A DNA stretch of 64,000 nt. It comes from Hirschia litorea. Lineage in GTDB: Bacteria; Pseudomonadota; Alphaproteobacteria; Caulobacterales; Hyphomonadaceae. Under the pieces are notes generated by a model. That model ran no database searches. It saw only the letters and a list, made by a program, of their open reading frames with translations, and was not told the DNA's origin. Positions 35,197-44,435 of the stretch are shown here, piece after piece. The stretch lies in assembly GCF_042665075.1 (NCBI RefSeq), contig NZ_JBHTBR010000002.1:930001-994000 (forward strand), in the 5' to 3' direction. Each line of letters starts with the position of its first letter. Positions within the stretch are counted from its first letter, which is position 1. Position numbers and translations under genes: made by a program.

Positions 35197-35211
35197 TTAA
35201 CACAAATTTAA
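35197..35211 (+). promoter_or_regulatory. CtrA-like box upstream of the PleC-like kinase
   Basis: TTAA-CACAAAT-TTAA fits the TTAA-N7-TTAA core of the CtrA consensus, without the final C on the plus strand. A third TTAA lies at 35185-35188. It is 60 bases before the kinase start. Confidence 0.35.
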
Positions 35212-35270
35212 AGCTTTCGGAGTGTCTCGAATCTTGTGCACTATTCATCAAGCACTATGGAGAACCCGTC

Positions 35271-37529
35271 TTGGCCAAGACGCAAAGTAAGAAACACTCA
35301 AAAGCCTCAGCTCCTGACACCTCGTCTGCAGCGCCCGTCCCCACGCGTGTACTTGCTATGCTATTCACTGCATTTGCGGGAACGCTTGGTGTTAAGGCAT
35401 GGGAAGAACGTACTGCTCAAAATGACGCTCTAATGGCGCAGCAAACGCGTGAGGCTATGGCTATAGGGGGATACGTCCGTTCAGAGGTTTTGCGCTCTCA
35501 GACAGCCATGAATGTTATCTTGGAGCGGTCTACTCGTATAGGTGAAGCGAAGAAAGCCGCTAAACTTGATAAGATCTCACGTACAATTGCTCAACAGGAT
35601 GATGCAGAGGCGATTCTCAAAAACGAAAACCATGCAGCCATTTTCTCTAAAGATATAAACGGGCAATGGTGGGAAGGTTTACTTCCCCTTTCCCGCCTCA
35701 CACCGACACCCGAAGGTGAACGAGAATTTGATATTTTCTCTTCTTCGGACATTTCTTTAGGTGCAAAAGTTGAACGTATTGGTTTTTCAAGAAAAATATC
35801 AGCCTGTGCACCTGTAGGTGAAACGCAACTATCAGTATGCGTATCGCGCAATGTCGAATTGCTCAGCATAGCCGATTACAATCGTCTTCTCATCTATCTT
35901 CTATTGCTCCTCGCTCCAGGTCTGGCGGTCGTGGGACTTGTCGGGACAATCAAAACCAACGCTCGCCGCTTGGGCCATGAATCTGAAGCACGTAAGGAGA
36001 TCGAGACTCACTGGCGTGAATTGGAAATTGGTGGACAAAATGGCTATTGGACGTGGAACCGTCAAAGCGGCCTGTTTAGTCTACGTGAAAAAACAGCCGA
36101 AATGTTAGGCCTTGTACCCAATAGAGACCTTACCATTCACGAGTTTCAAGAATTAGTTCACCCAAGCACTCAAAACAAAGTTGTTTCTGAACTTGATCGC
36201 GCCCGTCGCGACAAATCATTTCAAGTCAATTTTAAGGGGAATGGCTCGTTTAGTTCTCGCTATTTCGAGATGCAAGGCGGACCGTTTCAAGATGGTTTGT
36301 CTGGTATAATCTCGGATACAACTGACCGAGTGCGCGCTGAAGCGCGGTCACGTATCTCAGAAAATCTTGCCCGCTCCGTTGTAGATGCATATCCAGGCCC
36401 ATTTGCAGCATGGGATCAACGCCACAGACTTTTGATTTGGAATAAGACATTCGCAAATATATTCAACTTGCCTGAGCATGTCTTACGAGCTGGTGCATCT
36501 TATGATGTCGTTATGGCTGAAGCAGCAAAGCAAATCCGTATTGAGCGGCCAATCTCTGGCAGTGAAAGTGGCCGCGAAATATTGTTGCTTTCAGATATTT
36601 GGCTCAATTTCTATGATCGCCCGACTTCCGGTGGCGGATTGGTAACCGTTGGTTTAGACATGTCGTCGCTTAAAAACCATGAGCAATCATTACTCGGAAA
36701 AGAAAAGAAATTGCGTCGCCTCGTCCTTGAACTGGACCGGATGCAAGGCCAGTCTGAAGAGCACGCTCGGAAATATTCAGAACAGAAAAATAAAGCTGAA
36801 CGTGCAAGTCAGGCTAAATCAGTTTTCCTTGCCAATATGAGCCATGAATTGCGCACACCGCTGAATGCGATCAACGGCTTCTCAGAAATGCTGATCAAAG
36901 AGATTTTTGGCCCATTAGGGGACGAACGTTACAAAGGTTATGCTGAAGATATTCTCTCATCAGGTCAGCACCTTCTCGACATGATCAACGATATTTTGGA
37001 CATGGCGAAAATTGAAGCAGGGAAAATGTCAATTTCAACACGTGAAATTGATCCTGTTGATGCTGTTGATTCAGCAATCAGAATGATTCGACGCCGCGCA
37101 GAAGATAAAGATATCAGCATCAAATTGGACGTGTCAGATGATATTCCTGACATTGAAGGTGACCACCGAGCAATCAAACAGATGGTGCTCAACCTCGTTT
37201 CAAATGCTATCAAATTTACTGATGCAGGTGGAGCTATCAAAGTTTCCATCACCAAAGAGAATGCCTTTGTTCGCGTAAGTGTTGCTGATAATGGGATAGG
37301 AATTCCCAAAAAAGACTTACCTCGCCTTGCTCAACCTTTTGAACAATCATCTGCAGATGAGAGTCGAAACAGCAAAGGGAGTGGACTTGGTCTTTCACTG
37401 ACCAAATCTTTTGCCGAAATGCACGGTGGAAAGCTTATATTGGAAAGTGAACTTGGCGTAGGCACCACGGTGAGTTTTTTATTACCAATTGACCCACCGC
37501 AGAAAAACAAAACCCAAAAAATTGCTTAG
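35271..37529 (+). CDS. Membrane PAS sensor histidine kinase, PleC/DivJ-like
   Basis: A 752-aa hybrid-free histidine kinase. Two membrane segments (about 25-48 and 205-230) enclose a periplasmic domain; one or two PAS domains follow (about 245-460), a coiled-coil linker (about 460-515), then HisKA with His525 in NMSHELRTPLNAINGFSEM and an HATPase with NLVSNAIKFTD, DNGIGIP and GSGLGLSL. The run FGPLGDERYKGYAEDI after the H-box is the text typical of PleC/DivJ cell-fate kinases of Caulobacter relatives. Start is TTG at 35271 with GGAGA seven bases upstream. PleC orthology is inferred, not proven. Confidence 0.8.
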   Translation: MAKTQSKKHSKASAPDTSSAAPVPTRVLAMLFTAFAGTLGVKAWEERTAQNDALMAQQTREAMAIGGYVRSEVLRSQTAMNVILERSTRIGEAKKAAKLDKISRTIAQQDDAEAILKNENHAAIFSKDINGQWWEGLLPLSRLTPTPEGEREFDIFSSSDISLGAKVERIGFSRKISACAPVGETQLSVCVSRNVELLSIADYNRLLIYLLLLLAPGLAVVGLVGTIKTNARRLGHESEARKEIETHWRELEIGGQNGYWTWNRQSGLFSLREKTAEMLGLVPNRDLTIHEFQELVHPSTQNKVVSELDRARRDKSFQVNFKGNGSFSSRYFEMQGGPFQDGLSGIISDTTDRVRAEARSRISENLARSVVDAYPGPFAAWDQRHRLLIWNKTFANIFNLPEHVLRAGASYDVVMAEAAKQIRIERPISGSESGREILLLSDIWLNFYDRPTSGGGLVTVGLDMSSLKNHEQSLLGKEKKLRRLVLELDRMQGQSEEHARKYSEQKNKAERASQAKSVFLANMSHELRTPLNAINGFSEMLIKEIFGPLGDERYKGYAEDILSSGQHLLDMINDILDMAKIEAGKMSISTREIDPVDAVDSAIRMIRRRAEDKDISIKLDVSDDIPDIEGDHRAIKQMVLNLVSNAIKFTDAGGAIKVSITKENAFVRVSVADNGIGIPKKDLPRLAQPFEQSSADESRNSKGSGLGLSLTKSFAEMHGGKLILESELGVGTTVSFLLPIDPPQKNKTQKIA

Positions 37530-37530
37530 C

Positions 37531-37557
37531 TTTAATTTCCTGCCAAAAGGAATTAAA
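37531..37557. terminator. Weak hairpin between convergent genes
   Basis: TTTAATTTCCT (37531-37541) can pair with AGGAATTAAA (37548-37557) with one bulged T, in the 32-base space between the kinase and the converging Spy-like gene. There is no clear T-run. Confidence 0.3.
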
Positions 37558-37561
37558 TCGG

Positions 37562-38158
37562 CTACTCTTTTGGACGAGACGTCTCTCGATCGTAGTGCGA
37601 CGGACGCTCGGGTCTATCTCCTCGGCCACGCTTTTCACACTTCTCGCCCTCTTTGCAAGGCATTCTTGGCGGTGGCCTTCTTATGGATTTACGATTTTGC
37701 AACAACAAAGTTTCAGCAAGAGCAACTCGCGCATCAGCTGATAGCCCCTGCATGACATCTAATACGCCGCTTGCAGCAATGTTCTTCATTCTCTGATCGG
37801 CTTGCTCAAATTCTGAAAGAGCTGCCTCAACAGCCTCGCGTTCAAATGGATCAAGCGAAATTACCGCTATCACTTTATCATGCTTTTCACGCATAGCTTC
37901 GCGTTCAGCATGGCTATTCTTCCAATGCTGAATCATGGTTTTCTTCAGCGTTTTGCGTTCAGATTCATTGAGGACGTTTAAGACATGCTCTATCGGCGGA
38001 CGATGCTGGCCATCACGTGAAGAATGGGGCGATTTATATTTGTTATCGCCGACAAGCATTTGTCCGCCCATCAAACCTATCAACGCGGCGTTCAAAGCTA
38101 ATGAAACGGCAAGAATAACTGGAAGCTTTTTCTTTTTATCTGTTTCTATATCAGTCAT
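37562..38158 (-). CDS. Spy/CpxP-like periplasmic 'heavy-metal sensor' family protein
   Basis: A 198-aa protein with one N-terminal membrane segment (LPVILAVSLALNAALIGLMGG) and a periplasmic helical domain with HVLNVLNESERKTLKKTM and LDPFEREAVEAALSEFEQAD, the pattern of LTXXQ-type Spy/CpxP/ZraP-related proteins. The C-terminus is Arg/Pro/Glu-rich with two cysteines (MPCKEGEKCEKRG). The start at 38158 is inside an ATGACTGA overlap with the anti-sigma gene and has GGGG six bases upstream. Being translationally coupled to the ECF sigma/anti-sigma pair, it likely senses or buffers envelope or metal stress. Confidence 0.7.
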   Translation of the reverse strand: MTDIETDKKKKLPVILAVSLALNAALIGLMGGQMLVGDNKYKSPHSSRDGQHRPPIEHVLNVLNESERKTLKKTMIQHWKNSHAEREAMREKHDKVIAVISLDPFEREAVEAALSEFEQADQRMKNIAASGVLDVMQGLSADARVALAETLLLQNRKSIRRPPPRMPCKEGEKCEKRGRGDRPERPSHYDRETSRPKE

Positions 38159-38621
38159 CACTTGCCCCGTTGAGTTGAGACCATGCACTAGAGTCTAATT
38201 CTGACAATTCTTCAACGGATGCATATGCAAGCATATCATTAATTGCATTCAATTCCGCTTGCTCAGCAGCTTGCGCATACCCTACTCCAACGCCACTCAT
38301 AAGCGCAGCGCTTATCAATCCAGCACTGGCCCATTTAGGAGCACTTAACGCTTTTAAACGTCCCCATACGCTCAATTTGTTATTTGTTGCTGTGTGGGGC
38401 ACCAGATCAATCAAACGTGCTTCCAATGCCATATCTATAGGCTCATGCACATCAGACATATTCAAGACAGCTTCAAACTCTGCTTCTTCTTGAATGCGTA
38501 GGCGAATGTCATCATCTTTCGATTGGAAAAAAGGTGATGCTAAAGTACGCTTATCGTCGGGCCAACATGCTATGTTAGCACCGTAAATCTCCAAATAGCC
38601 TAGAAACTCGTCTTTATTCAT
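38151..38621 (-). CDS. Probable anti-sigma factor (membrane protein)
   Basis: A 156-aa protein with a cytoplasmic N-terminal part (LEIYGANIACWPDDKR, then acidic helices), one membrane segment near residues 96-117 (WASAGLISAALMSGVGVGYA) and a short periplasmic tail. This layout and its position 20 bases after an ECF sigma gene indicate an anti-sigma factor. No zinc-binding HX3CX2C motif is seen, so it is not a ZAS-type factor. AGGAGG lies ideally before the ATG. It overlaps the Spy-like gene by eight bases. Confidence 0.65.
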   Translation of the reverse strand: MNKDEFLGYLEIYGANIACWPDDKRTLASPFFQSKDDDIRLRIQEEAEFEAVLNMSDVHEPIDMALEARLIDLVPHTATNNKLSVWGRLKALSAPKWASAGLISAALMSGVGVGYAQAAEQAELNAINDMLAYASVEELSELDSSAWSQLNGASDD

Positions 38622-38641
38622 ATCCTACCTCCTTTCCTATC

Positions 38642-39238
38642 TTATTGCTCAAAACCAGAAGCCCGCCCCTGTGGGTTTGCAACTAACAACTCATCTTTGT
38701 TTGCCATCAAGGCTTGTTTTAAAGCCCGACGACCGCGCGCGAGTAAACTTTCCAAAGCATCCACGCTAACTTCCAATATTCCTGCGGCTTCGATATTTGA
38801 AACATCCTCAAAATAACACAAAGCTAATGCCGCCCTTTGACGCTCGGGTAGATCTTGCATTGCTATTTTGAGCATATTCGACCTTGATTTTGTTTCTAAT
38901 TCTTCCGCCGGAGTCGCTGCTTCATCTACTGTTTCCGGCACGACATCCATATTACCCATGCGCGGCTTTCGAAGTTTATCTAAGCAGGCATTCATTGTGA
39001 CTCTATGTAGCCATGTCGTAAATTTGGCTTCTCCCGGCACCCAACGCACTGCACTTTTCCAAACTTTCAAAAATACATCTTGAGTAACATCTTCGGCTTC
39101 AGCTTCATTGCCCAACATGCGCCTACTAATATTCAAGACACGCTGACTATGTCGCCTCACCAATACAGATGCCGCTTGACGATCACCTCGCCCGACTTTC
39201 TCAACCAATTCATCATCTGAAACCGCGTCCGTTTGCAT
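38642..39238 (-). CDS. ECF-type RNA polymerase sigma factor
   Basis: A 198-aa sigma-70 family factor with only regions 2 and 4. Region 2 has GNEAEAEDVTQDVFLKVWKS with FTTWLHRVTMNACLDKLRK; region 4 has LPERQRAALALCYFEDVSN and ILEVSVDALESLLARGRRAL, the promoter -35 recognition helix. It directs RNA polymerase to stress promoters when released by the anti-sigma factor encoded directly downstream. Upstream by 64 bases is the EF-hand gene on the same strand, possibly in the same transcript. Confidence 0.9.
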   Translation of the reverse strand: MQTDAVSDDELVEKVGRGDRQAASVLVRRHSQRVLNISRRMLGNEAEAEDVTQDVFLKVWKSAVRWVPGEAKFTTWLHRVTMNACLDKLRKPRMGNMDVVPETVDEAATPAEELETKSRSNMLKIAMQDLPERQRAALALCYFEDVSNIEAAGILEVSVDALESLLARGRRALKQALMANKDELLVANPQGRASGFEQ

Positions 39239-39302
39239 ATGACTTCAATTTTAATCCTGTTTGAGAAAGTTTAGGGCGAATGAGAATGAACGCTTAAGAA
39301 CG

Positions 39303-40100
39303 TTATTCGCAATCTCTATGTTTCATTTTACTATGACTTTTGTCACCACGCGGAGAATGATCCATTTTCGTACCAAATTCTTCGATGTCGACAACGCCAT
39401 CCTTGTTTGAATCCATTTTTTCAAAATGCATGGATTGCATTACTGACTCTATCCGCGCTTTTTCAACTTTATGAAAGTTTGAAACTTCCGCACCTATTAG
39501 CTTCCCGTCAGCATTTGTATCTGCTGCTGCAAACTTAGCAGCTTTGGCAGCTTGCTTCTCAGCATCTGACAGCTTTCCATCTCCATCTGCATCAAATTGC
39601 TTCAAGGTGTCTTTGCGCATAACTTTCATCATCATTTTCTGATGAGAAGCCTCTCCACCTTTACGTTTTTTGTGCATATTTTTCTTGCCGTCTTTTTTAT
39701 CCTTAGATCTGGCATTCATATGGTCAGCATTGGCAAATTCTTCCGCGCTCACACTCCCATCTTGGTCTTTATCCATACGCGCAAAATGATGTTCTTGCAT
39801 TTTTGCTTTGCGCTCTTCCATACGCGCCTTGTGAGCCGCACTGAGTTCGGCAAGGGATAAAGCACCATTGGAATCTGTGTCAGCTTTGTTGAAACGCGCC
39901 TGCTTGATAGCTTCCTTTTCAATATCTGAAAGCTTGCCGTCACCATCCGTGTCAAACTCTGCAATATGTTCAGCACGTTTCATGTTCACGCCATCACATC
40001 TCTCACCTTTTTTATCTGGCTTTTCAGCATGTGCTGAAGCGCCTAAAGTAAGAGCGATAATGGCGCTCGCTGTAATGCCTGTAATAGAAGTCTTCATCAT
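39303..40100 (-). CDS. Exported protein with six EF-hand calcium-binding loops
   Basis: A 265-aa periplasmic protein with a signal peptide (SITGITASAIIALTLGASAH). Six DxDxDG-type loops are visible: DTDGDGKLSDIE, DTDSNGALSLAE, DKDQDGSVSAEE, DADGDGKLSDAE, DTNADGKLIGAE and DSNKDGVVDIEE, arranged as three pairs separated by Lys/Met/His-rich helices. It should bind several calcium ions. AGGAG lies seven bases before the ATG. It stands between glnE and the ECF sigma gene, suggesting calcium or metal-related envelope stress. Confidence 0.85.
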   Translation of the reverse strand: MMKTSITGITASAIIALTLGASAHAEKPDKKGERCDGVNMKRAEHIAEFDTDGDGKLSDIEKEAIKQARFNKADTDSNGALSLAELSAAHKARMEERKAKMQEHHFARMDKDQDGSVSAEEFANADHMNARSKDKKDGKKNMHKKRKGGEASHQKMMMKVMRKDTLKQFDADGDGKLSDAEKQAAKAAKFAAADTNADGKLIGAEVSNFHKVEKARIESVMQSMHFEKMDSNKDGVVDIEEFGTKMDHSPRGDKSHSKMKHRDCE

Positions 40101-40112
40101 GGGGTAACTCCT

Positions 40113-40147
40113 CTTGGGGTGTCTGATACTTATAGAACGACCCCAAG
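40113..40147 (-). promoter_or_regulatory. Hairpin between glnE stop and EF-hand ribosome site
   Basis: CTTGGGGT (40113-40120) pairs perfectly with ACCCCAAG (40140-40147). On the minus strand the stem begins directly after the glnE stop and its distal arm touches the AGGAG of the EF-hand gene. It may end glnE transcripts or control EF-hand translation. Confidence 0.4.
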
Positions 40148-40148
40148 A

Positions 40149-42983
40149 TCAATTATCCGTCGTTAACCTTCCTATTTTTTCTTCCCGTATTTCAGAGGCG
40201 AGTTTTTGAGCATCCATAACAGATTGATTTAACTTGCTAAAATCTCCATACCCCACACAGGAAGCCAACCAATTTTTAATGCCTTCTGAGGACGTCTCGG
40301 GAACAAATTTTCCCGACGTCGCAATTCGTAATGCCTGCTGAAGGTTCGCTTGAAGTGCATAAGCGTTTGACAGGGAAATAGCTTCTTCACGTGTAAAAAC
40401 ATCACATTTACGCAATGCTTCTATGGCTTCTAGCGTATTCGGGCAAATAATTGAGGGATGCCCTTTTGCATTCTTAATAAGAGATTGTTGAACAACAAAT
40501 TCAATATCAAGCAAACCACCCTCAGATAGTTTTAAATCCCATGGACCTGATGGTGGTCGCTCTCTTGCGAGACGTTGGCGCATATCCAGAATATCTTTTT
40601 CCAGATCTTCAAAGTCTGAGCGGTGCTGCAGTGCCTTTTTAGCAATATCCACAACACGCTTGGCAAGCCCATCATCGCCAGCAACTATGCGCAAGCGAGA
40701 CAATGCCATATATTCCCATGTCCACGCCTCTCCCTGATAGTATTTCTCAAAAGAGGTTATTTTTACTGCTACGGGTCCTGCTCGCCCCGATGGCCGCAAT
40801 TGCATATCAACTTCATAAAGCTCACCCTCTTCTGTGGGAGCTGATAATGCTGCAATCAATCTTTGGGTGAAGCGTGCCGCTAGATCATTAGGGAATGGCG
40901 GATCGCCAGGATCGTAAATAACGATTATATCCAAGTCAGATGTTGCTGAAAGCTCCTTGCCTCCAAGCTTACCAAACGCACCGATAACCCATTTACCCGG
41001 CCAATCTCCAAATTTGCGCTGTACTTCTGCCAACGCCACATCTGCCATGCATTTAATAGTTGCATCCGCTAGACGCGTGTAAGCTGGGCCAGCATCACAA
41101 GCATCTGCTTGCCTTCGCAATATATGATACCCTATGCGCAGAGATTCTTCGCGGTGGAACCTGCGTGCTGCATTGATACGCCCTTCAAAATCCTCTTCCC
41201 GTGCTAACACACGCTCCAATTCTTCAAGAACTAACTCATAACTATCTTGATCGAGAGGTGCATTAAAAGAATGGTCCAGCATGCCATCCAATAGAGCTGG
41301 TTGACGCGCAAGGTCTGTTGCAAGTTTAGGAGCATACGCCATCGCAGAAAGTAAATCCTCTGCAAATTTAGGCTCGGCAAGCATAAGTGAAAATACCTGC
41401 ACACCTCCTCTCAAGCCACTGATAAAATCAGAAAACCTACTAAGTGCAGAATCGGGCTCACCCGTCTGAGACATATATTTAAGCAAACGCGGCGTAAGGG
41501 TCGTCAGCAATTGCTGCCCCCTCACTGTTCGAGTCGCCGGCAATCCACCACGATGCCAATTGCGTAACCGATCAATGACCTTGCTAGGCTCACTAAAGCC
41601 CATTTCTTCAAGTGTCTTTAGGGTTCCTGGGTCATCATCCACACCAGTGAAAACGAGATTCCCTGCATCCCCTGAGAGACGCTCTTCTTGCGCAAAAAGG
41701 TCTGAGTAAACCCCGTGAACGAACTGACGAACTGCACGTATGTCCTGCTCAAACAATTCAACGTTAGTGCCATACCCCATTAATTTAGCGACCTCAGCAC
41801 GACGCTCTGGGATATCCAACAATGTATGCGTTTGCTCATCATTATGCATTTGAATACGGTGCTCTACATTCCGCAGAAAAGCATAAGCGCGCTTTAGATC
41901 TTCAGCGTTTTGGGGATCTACCGCTTTAAATGCGACGAGCGCATCTAGTGAATCATCTGTACGTCGCGTCCGTAACTCGGGATGCCTACCTCCCAAAATT
42001 AATTGTTGGGTTTGGGCAAAAAATTCAATCTCGCGGATACCACCGCGCCCAAGTTTTACATCAAACTCACGAACATCAATTGGTTCATGCCCACCTGTTG
42101 AGTGAATTTGGTGTTTAATAGCGTGGATATCGCCAATCGCCCAATAATCCAAATGTCGCCGCCATATGTAGGGCTGCAATTCATCAAAAAATGCTTTGCC
42201 AGCGTCATAGTCGCCTGCACACACTCGGCCTTTGATATAAGCCATCCGTTCCCAATTTTGTCCGACACGTTCGTAATAATTGAGAGCTGTTTGAGTAGAA
42301 ATGGCAATCGCATTTGAAGACGGATCTGGTCTTAATCGCAAATCAACACGAAATACATACCCATGCTCATCGCGCGTTTCCATAAGCTGAGCAAAATCTT
42401 GTGTTATGCGCACCGCCGCCTCTTTTGCTGACCTAGAGCTTGCGGAGAAGCGTTCTGGGTCAAACAAAATAATCACGTCAACATCTGAAGAATAATTCAG
42501 CTCATAGGCACCCATCTTACCCATAGCGATCGCAAATAGTCCGGTATCTTCTAACCGCTCTTTGGGTTGCACCCAATCTTTCTGAGCAGCAGTTCGATAC
42601 GCACTCCACATAGCGACCTGAGTACTTTTCTCTGCTAAAATGGTTATCGCGTGAACAACTTGGTTTACATCCCACAACCCGGACAAATCCGCCAAAGCGA
42701 TCGCAAGATGTCCTTTAGCTTTTGCCTGACGTAGCAATAAGCTAACCTGCAAACGATCATTCTCTATAGAATTGGCTTGATCCAACAGGCTCAGACAAAT
42801 TTGAAAACCTGCTTCAATTCCGCCCTTGGCAATGGTTTCAAATACGTCCGGATTCCGATTCAGCAAATTGCTGAGATATGGCGTATCCATCAAAAATTCA
42901 TGAGCTACATCTATGGATGACAAAACCTCAGTAACAGGCTGATTAGACAATTGGGCCAAATTGCGAATTGGGGTCGGTTTCAT
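40149..42983 (-). CDS. glnE: Bifunctional glutamine synthetase adenylyltransferase/adenylyl-removing enzyme
   Basis: A 944-aa enzyme that adenylylates and de-adenylylates glutamine synthetase in response to PII. The two nucleotidyltransferase halves are both visible: GKMGAYELNYSSDVDVIIL near residue 155 and GKLGGKELSATSDLDIIVI near 675, each with the DxD metal pair. RLRPDPSS and QLRPSGRAGP lie downstream in each half. Length is normal. It follows a HK gene on the same strand, in the gene order degP-RR-HK-glnE seen in other alphaproteobacteria. Confidence 0.95.
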   Translation of the reverse strand: MKPTPIRNLAQLSNQPVTEVLSSIDVAHEFLMDTPYLSNLLNRNPDVFETIAKGGIEAGFQICLSLLDQANSIENDRLQVSLLLRQAKAKGHLAIALADLSGLWDVNQVVHAITILAEKSTQVAMWSAYRTAAQKDWVQPKERLEDTGLFAIAMGKMGAYELNYSSDVDVIILFDPERFSASSRSAKEAAVRITQDFAQLMETRDEHGYVFRVDLRLRPDPSSNAIAISTQTALNYYERVGQNWERMAYIKGRVCAGDYDAGKAFFDELQPYIWRRHLDYWAIGDIHAIKHQIHSTGGHEPIDVREFDVKLGRGGIREIEFFAQTQQLILGGRHPELRTRRTDDSLDALVAFKAVDPQNAEDLKRAYAFLRNVEHRIQMHNDEQTHTLLDIPERRAEVAKLMGYGTNVELFEQDIRAVRQFVHGVYSDLFAQEERLSGDAGNLVFTGVDDDPGTLKTLEEMGFSEPSKVIDRLRNWHRGGLPATRTVRGQQLLTTLTPRLLKYMSQTGEPDSALSRFSDFISGLRGGVQVFSLMLAEPKFAEDLLSAMAYAPKLATDLARQPALLDGMLDHSFNAPLDQDSYELVLEELERVLAREEDFEGRINAARRFHREESLRIGYHILRRQADACDAGPAYTRLADATIKCMADVALAEVQRKFGDWPGKWVIGAFGKLGGKELSATSDLDIIVIYDPGDPPFPNDLAARFTQRLIAALSAPTEEGELYEVDMQLRPSGRAGPVAVKITSFEKYYQGEAWTWEYMALSRLRIVAGDDGLAKRVVDIAKKALQHRSDFEDLEKDILDMRQRLARERPPSGPWDLKLSEGGLLDIEFVVQQSLIKNAKGHPSIICPNTLEAIEALRKCDVFTREEAISLSNAYALQANLQQALRIATSGKFVPETSSEGIKNWLASCVGYGDFSKLNQSVMDAQKLASEIREEKIGRLTTDN

Positions 42984-43032
42984 TATCTAACGCCTTTACA
43001 ACGAGTCATCTGACAAGAGTTTAGCGCGATGT

Positions 43033-44430
43033 TTACGCAGAAGCGAGTGTAAGGCTTACTTTAAGACCTGGCGTCGCGTAACCGGGTAGTCCTTCCGTTA
43101 AGCTCAACTTCGCTTGGTGCATCTCTGCTACCGCGGAAACAAGGGATAACCCCAACCCAGAACCTGGCTCTGTACGCGCTTCTTCCAATCGGAAAAAGCG
43201 TTCAAACACTTTTTCACGATCACTCTCTGGAATCCCCGGCCCACTATCCAGAACTGAGAACTCAATTTCGCCGGAACGCTTACGCCGCAATACCAGTTTA
43301 ACTGCCCCACCTTCAGGTGTGTATTTCACAGCGTTATCTAAAAGGTTGAACATAACTTGCGTGATGAGAGATTTGTCAGCATGAACAAACAAGTTTGATT
43401 TTATATCTGCCGTAAATGTGCGGTTTTTTTCTTCACAAACCGCATCATATATCTCGGCTAACTCGATACACTGATCACTAATGCTAAATCTATCGAAAGT
43501 ACCCGATTGACCACCTTGAACCTTAGACAAACGTAAGATGGCGTTGAATGTCTCAAGGACGCGATCCACCTCTTCAATGGAATACGCGATAGCTCCCTCA
43601 AAGTCTTGACGGTCGCCTGTTTGAGCTAGGGATGTTTCCAAATGATTTCTTAAGCGCGCCAAAGGTGATCTCAAATCATGTGCAATGGCGTCACCGGAAT
43701 ACCGTGAAGCAATCATCAATCGCTCCAACTTACTCAACATCGCATTTAAACGTTCTGCCAGTCGATCAAATTCATCTCCCGAACCATTCACGACGGCGCG
43801 ACGAGATAGATCGCCGGCCATAACATCCTCAGTTGTCCGCGCAAGAGATTCAACGCGTCGCGTCACCGACCTTGATACAATAACCCCTCCCACTAGAGAC
43901 AGCACAAGTCCTGCGATAGCTGCCGTCCACACCACATCAGTGATGCGCTTCACCATTTCTCCACGTGCACCAATATCATAGGCAACAAGCAAAACTGTGC
44001 CGTCCTGAAATCTTATTATCCGACCTTCAGCTTGTTTGCGTTGCACCTGACCGTCATAATTTCGTGCATCATAAGAAAATGGTACATATATCTGCCCAGC
44101 TTGTGGGGGCTGCGCTGGAAGAACATCAAAATCACCGGCAACCTTCGTACCTTGCGCATCTACCAACAAATAAAGAAAAGCACCGCGAGAAGAGGACCTC
44201 TCGCTAACAGACTGACTCAAGCGCGAAAAACCGCCACTTGCATAAGCGGCGGTCAATGCTGTTACTTCTGAATAAAGTGCGTCTGAATCATCGCGCTCTA
44301 ATCGACCCGCTGTAGCTGAAAATAGATAAAATAACAGCGCACCAGCAAAGAAAATAAAGAGCGCCGTATGCACCAACGCCAATCGGAATGTCGTTGTCCG
44401 AGTGAACGCTGGTAGACGGCCAATAATCAC
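43033..44430 (-). CDS. Sensor histidine kinase (HAMP, HisKA, HATPase)
   Basis: A 465-aa kinase with membrane segments near 17-38 and 166-188, a periplasmic sensor domain of about 125 aa between them, a HAMP linker (SRSVTRRVESLARTTEDVMA), His251 in DAIAHDLRSPLARLRNHLE, and ATP-binding motifs NLLDNAVKYTPEG, DSGPGIP and GSGLGLSLV. It starts five bases after the response regulator stop, so the pair is co-expressed, apparently downstream of degP. The ligand is unknown; the DegP link suggests envelope stress. Confidence 0.9.
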   Translation of the reverse strand: MIIGRLPAFTRTTTFRLALVHTALFIFFAGALLFYLFSATAGRLERDDSDALYSEVTALTAAYASGGFSRLSQSVSERSSSRGAFLYLLVDAQGTKVAGDFDVLPAQPPQAGQIYVPFSYDARNYDGQVQRKQAEGRIIRFQDGTVLLVAYDIGARGEMVKRITDVVWTAAIAGLVLSLVGGVIVSRSVTRRVESLARTTEDVMAGDLSRRAVVNGSGDEFDRLAERLNAMLSKLERLMIASRYSGDAIAHDLRSPLARLRNHLETSLAQTGDRQDFEGAIAYSIEEVDRVLETFNAILRLSKVQGGQSGTFDRFSISDQCIELAEIYDAVCEEKNRTFTADIKSNLFVHADKSLITQVMFNLLDNAVKYTPEGGAVKLVLRRKRSGEIEFSVLDSGPGIPESDREKVFERFFRLEEARTEPGSGLGLSLVSAVAEMHQAKLSLTEGLPGYATPGLKVSLTLASA

Positions 44431-44435
44431 TTAAA

